A DNA stretch of 64,000 bases from Siphonodentalium dalli (Eukaryota; Mollusca; Scaphopoda; Gadilida; Siphonodentaliidae), in contig CP136068.1 of NCBI GenBank assembly GCA_032622095.1, positions 49,098,443 to 49,162,442 of the forward strand, given 5' to 3'. The notes beneath the pieces were generated by a model. The model was not told the origin of the DNA. It was given only the letters and a program-made list of their open reading frames with translations, and made no database searches. Positions within the stretch are counted from its first letter, which is position 1; every line of letters begins with the position of its first letter. Positions 34,636 through 44,945 of the stretch are shown piece by piece. The translations under genes and the position numbers were made by a program.

Positions 34636-34639
34636 CTAA

Positions 34640-35060
34640 TTTTTAGCTGAACTTGAAGTCAAGTTTGAGCTAATCGCCATGAGTTGGCGACATGGTGTCC
34701 ATCGTCTGTCCATGAATGTGTGCGTCTGTCCATCAGTTTCCTTTGGCACACCCTACAGGCCACATTTCTCATCCGATTGTCACCAAACTTCATTATGGAT
34801 CCCTGCAGTGACCTCTATTGGAGTATAGAGTCAGAGGTCAGAGCCAGAGAGTCTGAGCCAGGTATGGGGGAATTGAGGGACACAAAATTTATGAATGTGG
34901 ACATTGGGGGAAGTGCACCATTTATAGCTCAATGGGGAGTCCATTTAGTAAAGAAAGTGTTAAACAAACACTTTATTTCTTTATTTTGTCACTCTATACA
35001 GGGCCTGGCAAAATTATTGACTATAGTTATATTTGAATTATAATATCTCCTTCTATAATC
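34640..35060 (+). repeat. dispersed repeat starting TTTTTAGCTGAACTTGA
   Basis: The block starts TTTTTAGCTGAACTTGAAGT, followed by ..GTCCATCGTCTGTCCATG, ..TTTGGCACACCCTACAGG and ..TCGTCACCAAACTTCAT-like words. A related longer array is at 41975-42920. Confidence 0.6.
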
Positions 35061-35524
35061 ATAGGAAGCATACCAAAACACATTTGGGCAATTCTCTAAA
35101 AGAATAAATATATATACGGTACAAAGTGATCGCTATGCATATTTGTATGCATTGAAATTACAAATGAAGGATGTCGATAATTTCCAGACAACCTGTGATC
35201 ACCTGGACTGCAGATCGCGTTTTCTGCGACAGCTGGGAAAAACTATGTGTAACTACTAACATGTTTTTGTTTGCAAAGTGATACCCTAATTGGTCAAATG
35301 ATACCCAAAATGGTCGAGTCATTTGATGCAGGTACAGTATTTTTGAGGTCAAATGTATCATAATAAACGTTTTTGATAAAAGGTACCATTTGATTCAAAA
35401 AGATATCAGATAACTCGGCCATCTTGGGTATCAGTTGACCAATTAGGGTATCACTTTGTATGGTATCACTTGGCTCGGGTATCACTTGACTGTAAGCCTT
35501 CAAACCCTCATTGGAGCTTACCAC
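35061..35524. repeat. region of short degenerate repeats (GGTATCA..TGG)
   Basis: The words TGATACCCAAAATGGTC, GGTACCATTTGATTC and GGGTATCACTT recur in both orientations at roughly 30-base steps. They produce two minus-strand frames that are not credible genes. Confidence 0.5.
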
Positions 35525-35930
35525 AAAACAGCCTGTCTACTCATCTATAAGAAAACAATCATATCTTTAAAATTTGAAGTTTCAAACACTATGGGTGTGT
35601 GGCTTTAAAGACCACTTGTGATACACAAACAAAACAAACAAGAGATCCAATAATTCAGAGGACAAAAGTACTGAATATATAAATGTCAATTGGGTATTAA
35701 ATATGTGCAGGAGTATCACCTCAATATCCCACTCAATTTAACACGGACAATAATTAAACACTGTCTGGAGTCTGATGGGTAAGCATGCTGTGTACCTCAA
35801 CAGGTAGTAAGTATACTGAGTTACTGTGGGGAGTGACATAATCATTCTCATATCAAGTTCAACTTGAACTTTTAGACTTGGATGCAGTGACTTTCTTTGA
35901 AGTTTTTGTTGTGATGGATCTTAAAAATAC
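35525..35930 (+). pseudogene. fifth unit relic: leader without the coding exon
   Basis: The sequence aligns with the region upstream of exon copies 3 and 4: GTCTACTCATC..ATATCTTTAAAATTTGAAG, ..CTTTAAAGACCAC, ..GTACTGAATAT, ..ACTGAGTTACTGTGGGGAG and GACTTGGATGCAGTGACTTTC..TTTTTGTTGTGATGG. Homology stops where the ATG would follow, and no exon is present. The unit also lacks the TTAA element and the TA element, so it preserves both empty sites. Confidence 0.75.
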
Positions 35931-36231
35931 TCAATACGACCAGACGCTCACAAATTACTATTCTTTGGCGTCGGGGGTAAAAAATATTTGATTCGAGTCG
36001 AGGAACCCACCCATCAAAGCTCGGAATGATCAGATATCGATTTTTGAAATCTATTAATTTTCGAGATGTGTAATAATATGTGGCCCAGAAACACGTGTTC
36101 AAACGGAGGATCTCGGATAAAATTACGGATGAAGATGGATAACTCTAAAATCAAGTGATAAATACGGCCATATTTAGTTGAACAAAATGTTGATAAGTAA
36201 CAAGTTTTGGGAAATTTGATACCATAGTTGG
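35931..36231. other. gene-free stretch
   Basis: Nothing was recognised. The minus-strand 76-codon frame at 35872-36102 has no known domain. Confidence 0.4.
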
Positions 36232-36239
36232 CAGTGGTT

Positions 36240-37320
36240 TAGGGTCCTGCTAATTGGAAATTTTGATCAAATCGAATATCGAAATGAATTCAGGAAATCG
36301 AATCGAATATCGATTCGAATCGTATCTGTATGTTGTATTCTCAATTGGGAATGTTTTGTCAACGATTAGACGATTTGTGAAACGTTCCATGAACTACATG
36401 TACATGCACGAAGTTCCATCATAACTTATGTGGCGATGAACCGTCATTTGCAATACTATTAATTCAATTGATAATTGATTAAAACATCCATGCGGCCGTC
36501 ACGACGATTAATATATAACCACTAAACGGATTATTGGAACTAAAATCACACAAAATTTGTACAGATTGCATGTGCATGCAAAATTGCAAATCAACATTCG
36601 GAATCACCCGTTGTTATAAACTTGAAGATGCAACAACAGTCGCAGTGTAGCCTGTTTATGTAGTGCTGGATGCTTCTTGGACAGATGATTCCATAGGTGG
36701 GTCGTTGTCCCAGATGCTTGCGATTTATACACCATGTTGCATTCATCACATGTGTAAGCCTGCAGCTTTATCATGTTTAAAATAAACATGAATAACGGAT
36801 CACATTTTGTCATGTGTCAAAGAACGCTCCGAAATTGAAAGTAAACTTAAAAAGAAAACACCGCCAAAATGCAGTTTTCGATGCCCGGAACACGTGTTGT
36901 TTAAATTCTGAGCTATATTACATAACGCGGAATCTGAGATGGATAGACCGCGGATAACGCTAGCGGTTGATCAGTCTCATAGCTATTATAATTTACGCGC
37001 GTCGTCGGTCCATCGGCGATCTCCGAGCTTTTGGCTACCATGTTCAAAGATAGTATTTAGTTGTCCTATAGTGACTAATTGCTGTCTATAATTATTTTTA
37101 ATATATATAATCGCGATGTACAATGAGAATTATAAGGTACATATATACATCATTTTCTGTAATTAAATAGCACAAAACAGCTAAGATCGATGCGTGTACC
37201 TGCCCGTAAACAGCCTACTTTTCCATCAGTGTATATTCGAAATTTCGAGTTGGCAATTTCGAATCGAATTCAAATCGAATTTGACTTTCGAATCGAATAT
37301 CGAATATTCGCAGGACCCTA
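36240..37320 (-). mobile_element. 1.08-kb hAT element with BED finger relic
   Basis: The left end is TAGGGTCCTGC, and the right end is GCAGGACCCTA. A perfect 8-bp duplication CAGTGGTT flanks it (36232-36239 and 37321-37328). Both ends run into GAATCGAATATCGA-rich sequence. A minus-strand BED zinc finger frame lies inside. The size and lack of a catalytic core show it is a deleted, nonautonomous copy. It belongs with 43080-45960 and 60347-61583 by its ends. Confidence 0.92.
36604..36813 (-). pseudogene. BED-type zinc finger fragment of a hAT transposase
   Basis: This 69-codon minus-strand frame has the pattern TCDEC (Cys22, Cys25) followed by THLWNHLSKKH (His43, His48). This C-x2-C-x17-H-x4-H arrangement matches the BED finger found at the N terminus of hAT transposases and of ZBED proteins, where it binds DNA. 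It lies inside an element with hAT ends and an 8-bp duplication. The frame stops about 20 residues after the finger, and nothing like the RNase-H-type catalytic domain or dimerisation region follows. It is therefore a relic and not a working enzyme. Start choice is uncertain, since upstream splicing is possible. Confidence 0.75.
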
Positions 37321-37328
37321 CAGTGGTT

Positions 37329-37680
37329 AGCATTATTTTGTTGCAATAAATCGATTCTGATAACTAAAGCATATTTTTAAAGAAATGTTGTTGTTGTTGT
37401 TGTTGTGACTTGATGGTATGGGGACCGTCTGATCGGATTGAGTACTTTGTATGTATCAAAATTTTTAAAAGTAAACTTGTAAGCCTTACCTGCTTACTCT
37501 CCCTAATTTATAAATCATCCGGACATTTACCTGGAGATGCACATGAAGCTCATATATGATATATACGCAGGAAATATACTCTTAAAATGGACAGGTGTGG
37601 TATTGTTTGTGTACTCTGCCATTGTGTGTATACCCACAGTTACCTGTGATCAGCTGGGCTTATTGTTTGGCATGGACTAT
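37329..37680. other. gene-free stretch
   Basis: A TTG trinucleotide run lies at 37388-37405. Nothing else was recognised. Confidence 0.5.
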
Positions 37681-37683
37681 TAA

Positions 37684-37968
37684 CCCTTTCAGTGCCAGGG
37701 ACAGATCTCATCGGCCCTAATTTACGGTCTGTAAAATCGCCCCTAAAAAATAAAAAAATGAAGAAAAAAAAGTCTGTTAAAGAATATAAGAAAAAATGAT
37801 TAAAATTGTAAAAAATTGTAAAAAATAATAACAAATGATGAAAAATTATTAGGCCAATGCATTCTCTTATATATGCGAGGCGACCTATGGTCTACTCGCA
37901 TATATAAGAGAATGCATTGGCACAGGGTATATGGGTTGCTACAAAAATCGAACCTGGCACTGAAAGGG
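37684..37968. mobile_element. TTAA-flanked MITE with hairpin module (family T), copy 4
   Basis: The termini are CCCTTTCAGTGCCAGGG and ..CCTGGCACTGAAAGGG, flanked by TTAA (37680-37683 and 37969-37972). The hairpin is at 37853-37921. The right-hand TTAA is shared with the next element. Confidence 0.92.
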
Positions 37969-37972
37969 TTAA

Positions 37973-38247
37973 AGGGGGACTGTACACTAAATCCGGCCAT
38001 TTATGGGAGTAATGAGACCATCTCCTTTTATACTCAACAGAATATATGCAACAAATGAATGAATTTAAGCCATGGTTTAGTGTGCTCTATGAACGATACA
38101 AACAACATGGTCATTATAATGAAAATGAATTTATGTCTCGAGTCATTATTTCTGTTTCATTATAATTCATTCATTTGTTACACATATTCTGTTGAGTATA
38201 AAAGGAGATTGTCCCATAAATGGTCGGATTTAGTGTACAGTCCCCCT
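37973..38247. mobile_element. TTAA-flanked foldback MITE with AGGGGGACTG ends
   Basis: The element is 275 bp. The left end is AGGGGGACTGTACACTAAAT, and the right end is its reverse complement ..CAGTCCCCCT. TTAA is on both sides (37969-37972 and 38248-38251). The arms pair almost throughout, including TATACTCAACAGAATAT with ATATTCTGTTGAGTATA. The centre resembles the short palindrome at 11127-11210. It is a different family from its left neighbour, with the same target preference. Confidence 0.9.
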
Positions 38248-38251
38248 TTAA

Positions 38252-38716
38252 ATTGTTAGGCAATATTGTATGGCCCTTAGTATTGAGTTATGATTCTTCA
38301 GTTTTTAGTGATTCTTATGGGCAAAAAAACTCGACAAGAGCCATCTTTGATGAGCAAACCTTGTTCACTAATACAATGCCATACTTTGGTGTAGATTTTG
38401 CATGTTATTGTTGTAAAAATGGATGTCTGGAACCTGAATATGTCTTTAATCCCTGATCAACTCTGGCCTTGAATTCATTAATTCGTAGTACATTGCATTC
38501 ATGTTCTGTTGATTTAAATATTTAATCCATATCTGTGGTGTCCACCCTGCTTAATATTGATGAGTCATGAAGCTGGAAAAATCCAAGTCTCCACACAGCA
38601 GTATCCCTGCAGCCTATTAGCCAGGATTTATAATAGAAATTTAAGGTGGTGCTGCAGGCTTCCATTCTGTAAATGACATGGGGCCTACACAGCACTCAAT
38701 TTCATATGGAATATAA
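38252..38716. other. gene-free stretch
   Basis: No repeat or coding signal was recognised. Confidence 0.4.
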
Positions 38717-38718
38717 TA

Positions 38719-38934
38719 CAATAATGCCCTTATAAGTAATCGACTCCTTAAACATAGCAGAATTATGGGTCATTTTTCAGGATTTAGTCGGAAATATGGC
38801 TTGTTGCCATTCATCGGAAAGCTCTCCCTGAGAGCTTTCCGATGAATGGCAACTAGCCATATTTTCGACTAAATCCTGAAAAGTTACCCATAATTCTGCT
38901 GTGTTTAAGGAGTCGATTACTTAGGGCATTACTG
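38719..38934. mobile_element. palindromic TA-type MITE (family P), copy 4
   Basis: The element is 216 bp and begins CAATAATGCCCTTATAAGTA (slightly mutated left tip). It ends GGGCATTACTG and has TA on both sides. The arms pair over about 100 bp. A TTAAACA variant occurs in both arms. Confidence 0.9.
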
Positions 38935-39410
38935 TACTAAAAATGCTGGGTTTTATTTTAACTCTTAATATATGCTAAATGGATTCTCCCAATCAGTTAA
39001 AAAGTGTACAACAGAATGGTCTATTATTGATTTGGAGGGATGTTAAGGTGATAAAAACAGACGATAGGTAAATAAAAGTGCAGAAGAACCCCTATTTATT
39101 GACGGAAATGTTTATATAATAAGTGTATTGAACTTACTATGTGAACATTTCCTATGGGATAACTACTCTTCAATGATGCTTTACTTTAGTATAGAACGGT
39201 TTATAATTTAGCTTTATACTGCTGTCAATAGCAAGTAAGATTGGTTTAGAAACATTTTCTTTTTGGAAGTAATAACTTCATTTAGATCTTTAAATTCTGA
39301 TATCAGGCATATCTTATACTGTGCAATGTATCAGTGTATCCAGTGGTGTATCAGGCATAATAAATATTGAAAAATTTAGTCATAAAAAGTAATCATCAAA
39401 AATTTGCCCA
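38935..39410. other. gene-free stretch
   Basis: AT-rich sequence with nothing recognised. Confidence 0.4.
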
Positions 39411-39418
39411 GTGGTGCT

Positions 39419-39820
39419 CAAGCATGAGCTTATCGTGCCTGTCATTTGCAGAATAAGGTCCCCAGAGGGTATAGCGGGCTAGCATCATTAAATTCACCCT
39501 CTGGGGACCTCATTCTGCATGGCCACATCTACTATGGGAAACATAGACTCAGATGGAAGTTCCCGAATGGTGAATATTGTGATGTACACCGATTGGGAAC
39601 CTCGATTATACAATGTGTCGTCTGCCAATTTGAGGATATGTGAAGAAGTTTCTGTAGAAATTAATGATAAAGAAACTTTCCAGGGAAGATGAGGCCTAAG
39701 CAGAATGAGGTCCCCAGAGAGTGAATTTAGTGATGCTAGCATGCTATGCGGGATAGCGTCACTAAACTCACCTCTGGGGACCTCATTCTGCAGTAGACAG
39801 ACACACTAAACTCAGGCCCA
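39419..39820. mobile_element. hAT-type MITE (family G), copy 1
   Basis: The flanks are GTGGTGCT (39411-39418) and GTGGCGCT (39821-39828), an 8-bp duplication with one change. The outer ends derive from CAAGCCTGAGTTTAGTGTG. The body contains two internal hairpins built on GCAGAATGAGGTCCCCAGAG and its complement (39450-39520 and 39700-39795), joined by a spacer with ..GGAAGTTCCCGAATGG. No transposase is present. Confidence 0.88.
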
Positions 39821-39828
39821 GTGGCGCT

Positions 39829-40344
39829 TATTAGACTTCACAGGGCTTATAAAAGACCCCGTAATTGCTACTCACAGGTTTGTTTATGTCCAAATGCAAT
39901 GCATTGAACTAAGATGGTTTATTTCCACATTGATAAACATAACAATTTTATATAAATAATTGTAAGACAACTATAATCAACAAGTACATGTAAAAATAGA
40001 ACGACTTGTTCTTATTTTCATTATTAATAACTCTCCAATAAAGAGATTTCACATATTGAAACCATTGTTATGTAAATGTTACTGTTACAGTGGCATTACC
40101 GATCAAAGTCCAATTAGATGCCAAAGTTGAATCAAAACTGGATGCTAAAAATTGGAAAAAGTTCAAAGCATTGAAAAATACTCTAAAATAATATTTAGAC
40201 TAACTTATGCAGACTTATTTGAAATTACACGACCAGCAATGTTTGTTGACAAATAACAGTTTTGTTTATATAACAGTGGTTTCAACAAGCCAAATTTATC
40301 CAAATCAACGATATAAACCATTCAGATGTACGCTTTTTATACAC
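39829..40344. other. gene-free stretch
   Basis: AT-rich sequence with no recognised feature. Confidence 0.4.
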
Positions 40345-40735
40345 CCTTTTTTTTTTAAACGGGACATATTATGTTATTAATTGGTCCATTCATCTGTCCG
40401 ATTTTTTCGTTTCTGGATGATAACTTTAGTAAGTCTGAAGTTATTGGAATAAAATTTGGTATGTGAGTTCACTTGCACAAATACAGGTCAAGTTCGAATT
40501 CCGCCCACCAATCATCACCAGAGTTACAGCCCTTTTTGTTTGAATTTGCACTAAATTTTCATTTCCGGACGATAATTAACTTTAGTAAGTCTGATCTGAA
40601 TGGAATGAAATACAGGTCAATTTCGAATTTGGGTTCCACCCACCAATTTTCACAAGAGTTATGGTCCTTTGTTAAAATTACCATGTGCAGTGAATTATGC
40701 CACACCCAAGCAATATGCTCTTATTAACTTGGTGG
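40345..40735 (+). repeat. dispersed repeat ending in GCTCTTATT, copy 2
   Basis: The repeat contains TTTCTGGATGATAACTTTAG twice in diverged form, ..CAGGTCAAGTTCGAATTC and ..CACCAGAGTTA, and ends CACACCCAAGCAATATGCTC. It is related to 34395-34635 and 59350-59760. Confidence 0.6.
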
Positions 40736-41974
40736 GAGAATCCATTTAATAGTATAGAAAAGGTTAATACTATAAATAAAAATTGCCAGCATCAAATCTT
40801 TTGGAATTCCAGCTGAGGAACAGATATTGATGTGAACTAAAACATTGTTTACCTTTATATCACAGTGCACCTTAATAGAGATTTAATTGTTCTGCAGTAC
40901 TGTCTGTACACGCCTTCACACTTCACTGCGTTCTGTTTAAGGGTAAAATATTTCCATGAAAATTGCTTGGGAAAATTCTTAGAAATCAACCATTGAGTAG
41001 CTTTTAATAGAACAGTTTATGGAGGGAGGTCATGTTTAGATTTGCATGATTAAAGCTTTAGTGTGTGAAGATCTTCTCTTATTATATATATATATTGACT
41101 TTATCATGATAAACACAATAATGTCTGTGCACTTTGCTGCAGTGTGATAACCATTGATTTATTGACTCTAAATTCGGTAGGTATATAAAACAAACGCTCG
41201 GAGCTTGCCAACGTCCAATGAAGATTTACGGTTGTTTATAGAGGGCACGCCACAGATCAAATTACTTATGTCATTCAAATAACAACAAGTTTCATTTTAA
41301 TCGATGCATACTACCCATTGGCAATTAACAATCCAGCTAATGTACTACATGTATACTACATGATTGGGGAATGATCAGACAGAAAACATGTACCGTATCT
41401 TCATGTTTTATTACTATTGAATTTTCAAAGTGATTAAATTTTACAAATCCAGTTCATATTTACGTCACGCACCAAATAAGGAATTTATGCACATACGCTA
41501 ATCTAAATAAGGAGATTACACAATAGTATGTCATCTCAATAGCACAGAGAGTGTGTTCATTGTATGATACAAGTGGTTATCCGGGAGTCTCACTCACAAT
41601 CCGTGAAACTTAACAGCTCTGATTGTCAGAGTGCCATCCGTGCCTTTAATGCACAACCCTTGTTTTATTTTATTTTTAGATTCTAAATGAAATGCATATA
41701 TCTGTGGCCATGATTTGGCTCATTTCAGATGTTAGTTTTCTATAGAAACATGTTTTTTTACTCCCACTTTTCTAGAAAAATAGGGGCTATACTAGATTGA
41801 CTTTTTTGGACAATGACATTTGTATTTCCATTCTAGAGTTATCCTTCTTTGTTTATCTGGAGATCTTGGTTTTTTGTCTGTCCACGCAGATATCTAAAGC
41901 ATGGATTGGATCTCAATAAAATTTAGTATGGAGGGAGTTTGTTGTTCTCATTTTTTGTGATAGAGTTATCGTTT
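40736..41974. other. gene-free stretch
   Basis: No gene was seen. A TA run at 41081-41095 and assorted AT-rich sequence are present. Confidence 0.4.
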
Positions 41975-42920
41975 TTAGCTCAACTTGACAAAGTCAATCT
42001 TGAGCTATTGCGATGGTTTGGCATCCATCATCAGTCCATCTGTGTGTCTGTCCATCAAGAATTTCAGTTTGCACACCCTACAGGTCACATCTCTCAGCTG
42101 CCGTATAAAACTTGAACAATTTTCAATGAAAAACATTGCGCAGCCATCTTGGATTTTACTCTTTGCATGACTAAATAATTTGGCACACCTTATAGACCAC
42201 ATCCGATCATCACCAAACTTAATATGGATCTTCGGGTGATCTCTAGATGGGAGCCATCAATTTTTTCCAAGGGCCATCTTGGATTTCAAATTTGAATCCA
42301 TCGACACACCCTGCAGCACGCATTTATTGGAAAATTGTTTTGAAAATTTACTGGCATGTTTAGGATTGCCTCTAGATGGGGAGCTATTGAATTTGAAAAT
42401 TTTTTGATGGAAAACATGGCTGTCGGTAGGCATCTTGGATTTTACTCTGCATAACTAAATCCTTTGGCACACCCCTACAGCCCACATCCCTCATCCGATC
42501 GTCACCAAACTTCATATGGATCTTTTGAGTGACCACTAGATCGGAACTATCAAATTTTCTGAATTTCTGCTGTCAGCTGCATGCAATCTTGGATTTTACT
42601 CTTTACTGAATCCTTTGGCACACCCTACAGATGACATCCATCGTCTGATTGTCACTAACCTTCGGAATGACCACTAGATGGAATTGTCAAATTTTTCCGA
42701 ATTTCGTTAAAAAACATGGCCACTGGCAGCCATCTTGGATTTTACACTTTGCATTACTAAGTCCTTTGGCACACTCTACAGACCACATCCATCATCCAAT
42801 CATCACCAAACTTCTTATTGATCTTTGGGGTGACCACTGGTTGTGATCTATCAAATTTCTTTGAATTTCATTGCAAAATATGGCTTCCCAGGATCCATCT
42901 TGTATTTTACTTTATACACA
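41975..42920 (+). repeat. tandem-like array of diverged ~120-165-bp units
   Basis: The array begins TTTTTAGCTCAACTTGACAA..GAGCTATTGCGATGG. It then repeats a block with TTTGGCACACCCTACAG, ..CATCCGATCGTCACCAAACT, ..GACCACTAGATGG and ..GCCATCTTGGATTTTAC at about 42061, 42180, 42302, 42469, 42614 and 42767. It is non-coding. Confidence 0.7.
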
Positions 42921-43496
42921 TCTCTTCATGTTGACATCTCGTAATACTTAGACATTTTAACTTTCTGCGTTCCTAATTGCTCCATTGACTGTAACACATG
43001 AAATTATCCCCCATCCGAGTTGAGCTACAGTGTCATTGTGTTGTATAATACTTATAAGATCATATTAGGGTGGTGTTGGTAGGGCCCTGCGAATCAGGTG
43101 TTTTCATTTCAAATGGAATCTCGAATCGAATCAGACAAATGATTCAAAATCAAATCGAATCTCAAATTTAATCATTGTTACTGAGCCCAAGTTCAAATAC
43201 ATAGACCTTCGAAGAAACACCTAAAATTGCCTGGCGAAAACCACCTGGTGATTGTCGATGTAGTGCAATATGTGCAGATTATGCACTATACACACCTCTA
43301 TGCATTTCTGTGTCTAATCAATTGTTGAGTACATATATAATGAGCATACATGCATGAGAGAACTAATGTTAGTGTAAATATGGACAAGCATACCGGGTGA
43401 TGCCTGTTTCATTTTGTTGAATGGTGCACTATTTTTCGCTACATGTACACTTGCGATGATTGTGTTGTCTGTCACTTGAACTGACGGACTTAACAG

Positions 43497-43630
43497 ACAA
43501 TGTTTACAAAAATACTCAGGACTTAGATTCAGACTCGCCTTTACTCAAATCAAACAAAGATGTAAAATCTGGCATACATGTGTGTAATGGAATTCCCATG
43601 ATTCCTGGAACGACACTAGCACAAAGCCTT
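43497..43630 (+). CDS. possible internal coding exon (unrecognised)
   Basis: An open stretch lies between a possible acceptor (..CTTAACAG|ACAATG) and a possible donor (AGCCTT|GTAAGG). It reads without stops as a Ser/Asp/Lys-containing peptide, with SDSPLLKSNKDVKSGIHVCN in the middle. There is no second copy in the window to compare and no domain match I can make. It lies inside a hAT-type element, so it could be captured host sequence or chance. Confidence 0.25.
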
Positions 43631-43961
43631 GTAAGGCAATTTTGTTGATCACTTATGTCATTCTTACAGATTGGGTAAATTAGTTATACATTAGTCACTG
43701 TCGGATACCCGTTTAGGTTTGTACGTTTCAAGATGGCAGCGCACAGTGGTCAGGATAAATGGTATGGGTATATATTGTCTTCAGCATTAATCAACGACAT
43801 TTCGGCGATACACCTTTGAACTGTTTTGTAGAAATTTGTATACCCAACACCTACATAACATACGTTTCGCATGATAGGCATGTGAAATGTTGCATTTGGC
43901 CTGTCAAGTCGTCATAAAATTTAGAAATTTTATCGAGGCGGCGGCGGAATGTTCACTTTTT

Positions 43962-44215
43962 AGCTCACCTGAGACGAAGTCTCCGGTGGAGCTATAGTCA
44001 TCACTCCTCGTCCGTCGTTCGTCCATCCGTCCATCTGTCCATCGTCCGTCAACAATTCTTTAAACATCTTCTCCTCTGAAACCATCAGACCGATTGGGTT
44101 CATATTTGGTGTGGATGTTCCCTAGGTGACTCTTATTCAGATTTGTTCAAATAAGGTCACCAAGTCAAATAGTTTTGATGTTAAGACCATAACTATTTTT
44201 CCACATAGTAATTCT
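43962..44215 (+). repeat. dispersed repeat beginning TTTAGCTCACCTGAG
   Basis: The repeat begins TTTTTAGCTCACCTGAGACG, followed by a GTCCGTCGTTCGTCCATCCG run, then ..GGGTTCATATTTGGTGTGGA and ..AGATTTGTTCAAAT. Related blocks are at 45985-46660, 50438-50950 and 51640-52050. Confidence 0.7.
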
Positions 44216-44269
44216 TTAACCCTTTGAACCCTGATGCCCCACATTGATCGACACCCTGACCCGGGGCTC

Positions 44270-44945
44270 CCAGTGGTATTTCCGCTTAAATTAGACAGTG
44301 TCTAGTCGCATGGTGTTGATTATGTTCGAATTGTGACACTGGTCTGAAACTTTACAGGTTTGTCCCCCGTGGATCATCGATCATTATAAGATCGCGAGAC
44401 TTTGCCTCGCGGCAACTCCTTGGTAACGGTTGCTAGGCAACTACCCGGAATTGACTGGAAAATGTAAATATAGCTTATAGCGTCGTAATTCAACGCCAGT
44501 GATTGCGTTTTTGGATGCAGGTAATACCCTAATGTGAAATTTGAGATATACCCGACCTGAATAGTGAACCAAATATTCGATTTAAGGGTAGCAACGGTTG
44601 CTAAGCAAATACCACAAATGATCGAATGACATTGCACTAACCATTCAGTGGTATGTTTGCCTTAATTTAGACAGTACGTGTCTAGTCACATGGTGTTGGT
44701 TATGTTCAAAAGGAAAAGGGAGACCTATGCTATGTATGGACCACTGATCATTGTAAGATCAAGAGACTTTGTCACCCGATCTCTCCTTAGAAACAGTTAC
44801 TGGGCAACTACCCAAAATTTGCACGATAAACGAATTCTAGCTTATAACGTTGTTATTATACATCAGCAAATTGCGTTTCGATGCAACCAATATCCTAATG
44901 TAACATTTAAGATACATGTATACCTGACCATGCGCGAGTAAGTCA
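44270..44945 (+). repeat. diverged tandem duplication, ~370 bp apart
   Basis: Blocks starting CAGTGGTATTTCCGCTTAAA (44270) and CAGTGGTATGTTTGCCTTAA (44647) match through ..TGTCTAGTC.CATGGTGTTG, ..TAAGATC..GAGACTTTG and ..CTAATGT.A.ATTT. The first is preceded by TTTAACCCTTTGAACCCTGA at 44216. Confidence 0.7.

Noticed and set aside
34684-35043. 119-codon frame
   Set aside because: It lies in a dispersed repeat (CATCGTCTGTCCATG, CACCAAACTTCAT) whose relatives at 41975-42920 are full of stops.
39446-39742. Overlapping frames on both strands (also 47962, 53770 and 51361)
   Set aside because: They read the internal hairpins of the family-G MITE. The residues recur in every copy on both strands.
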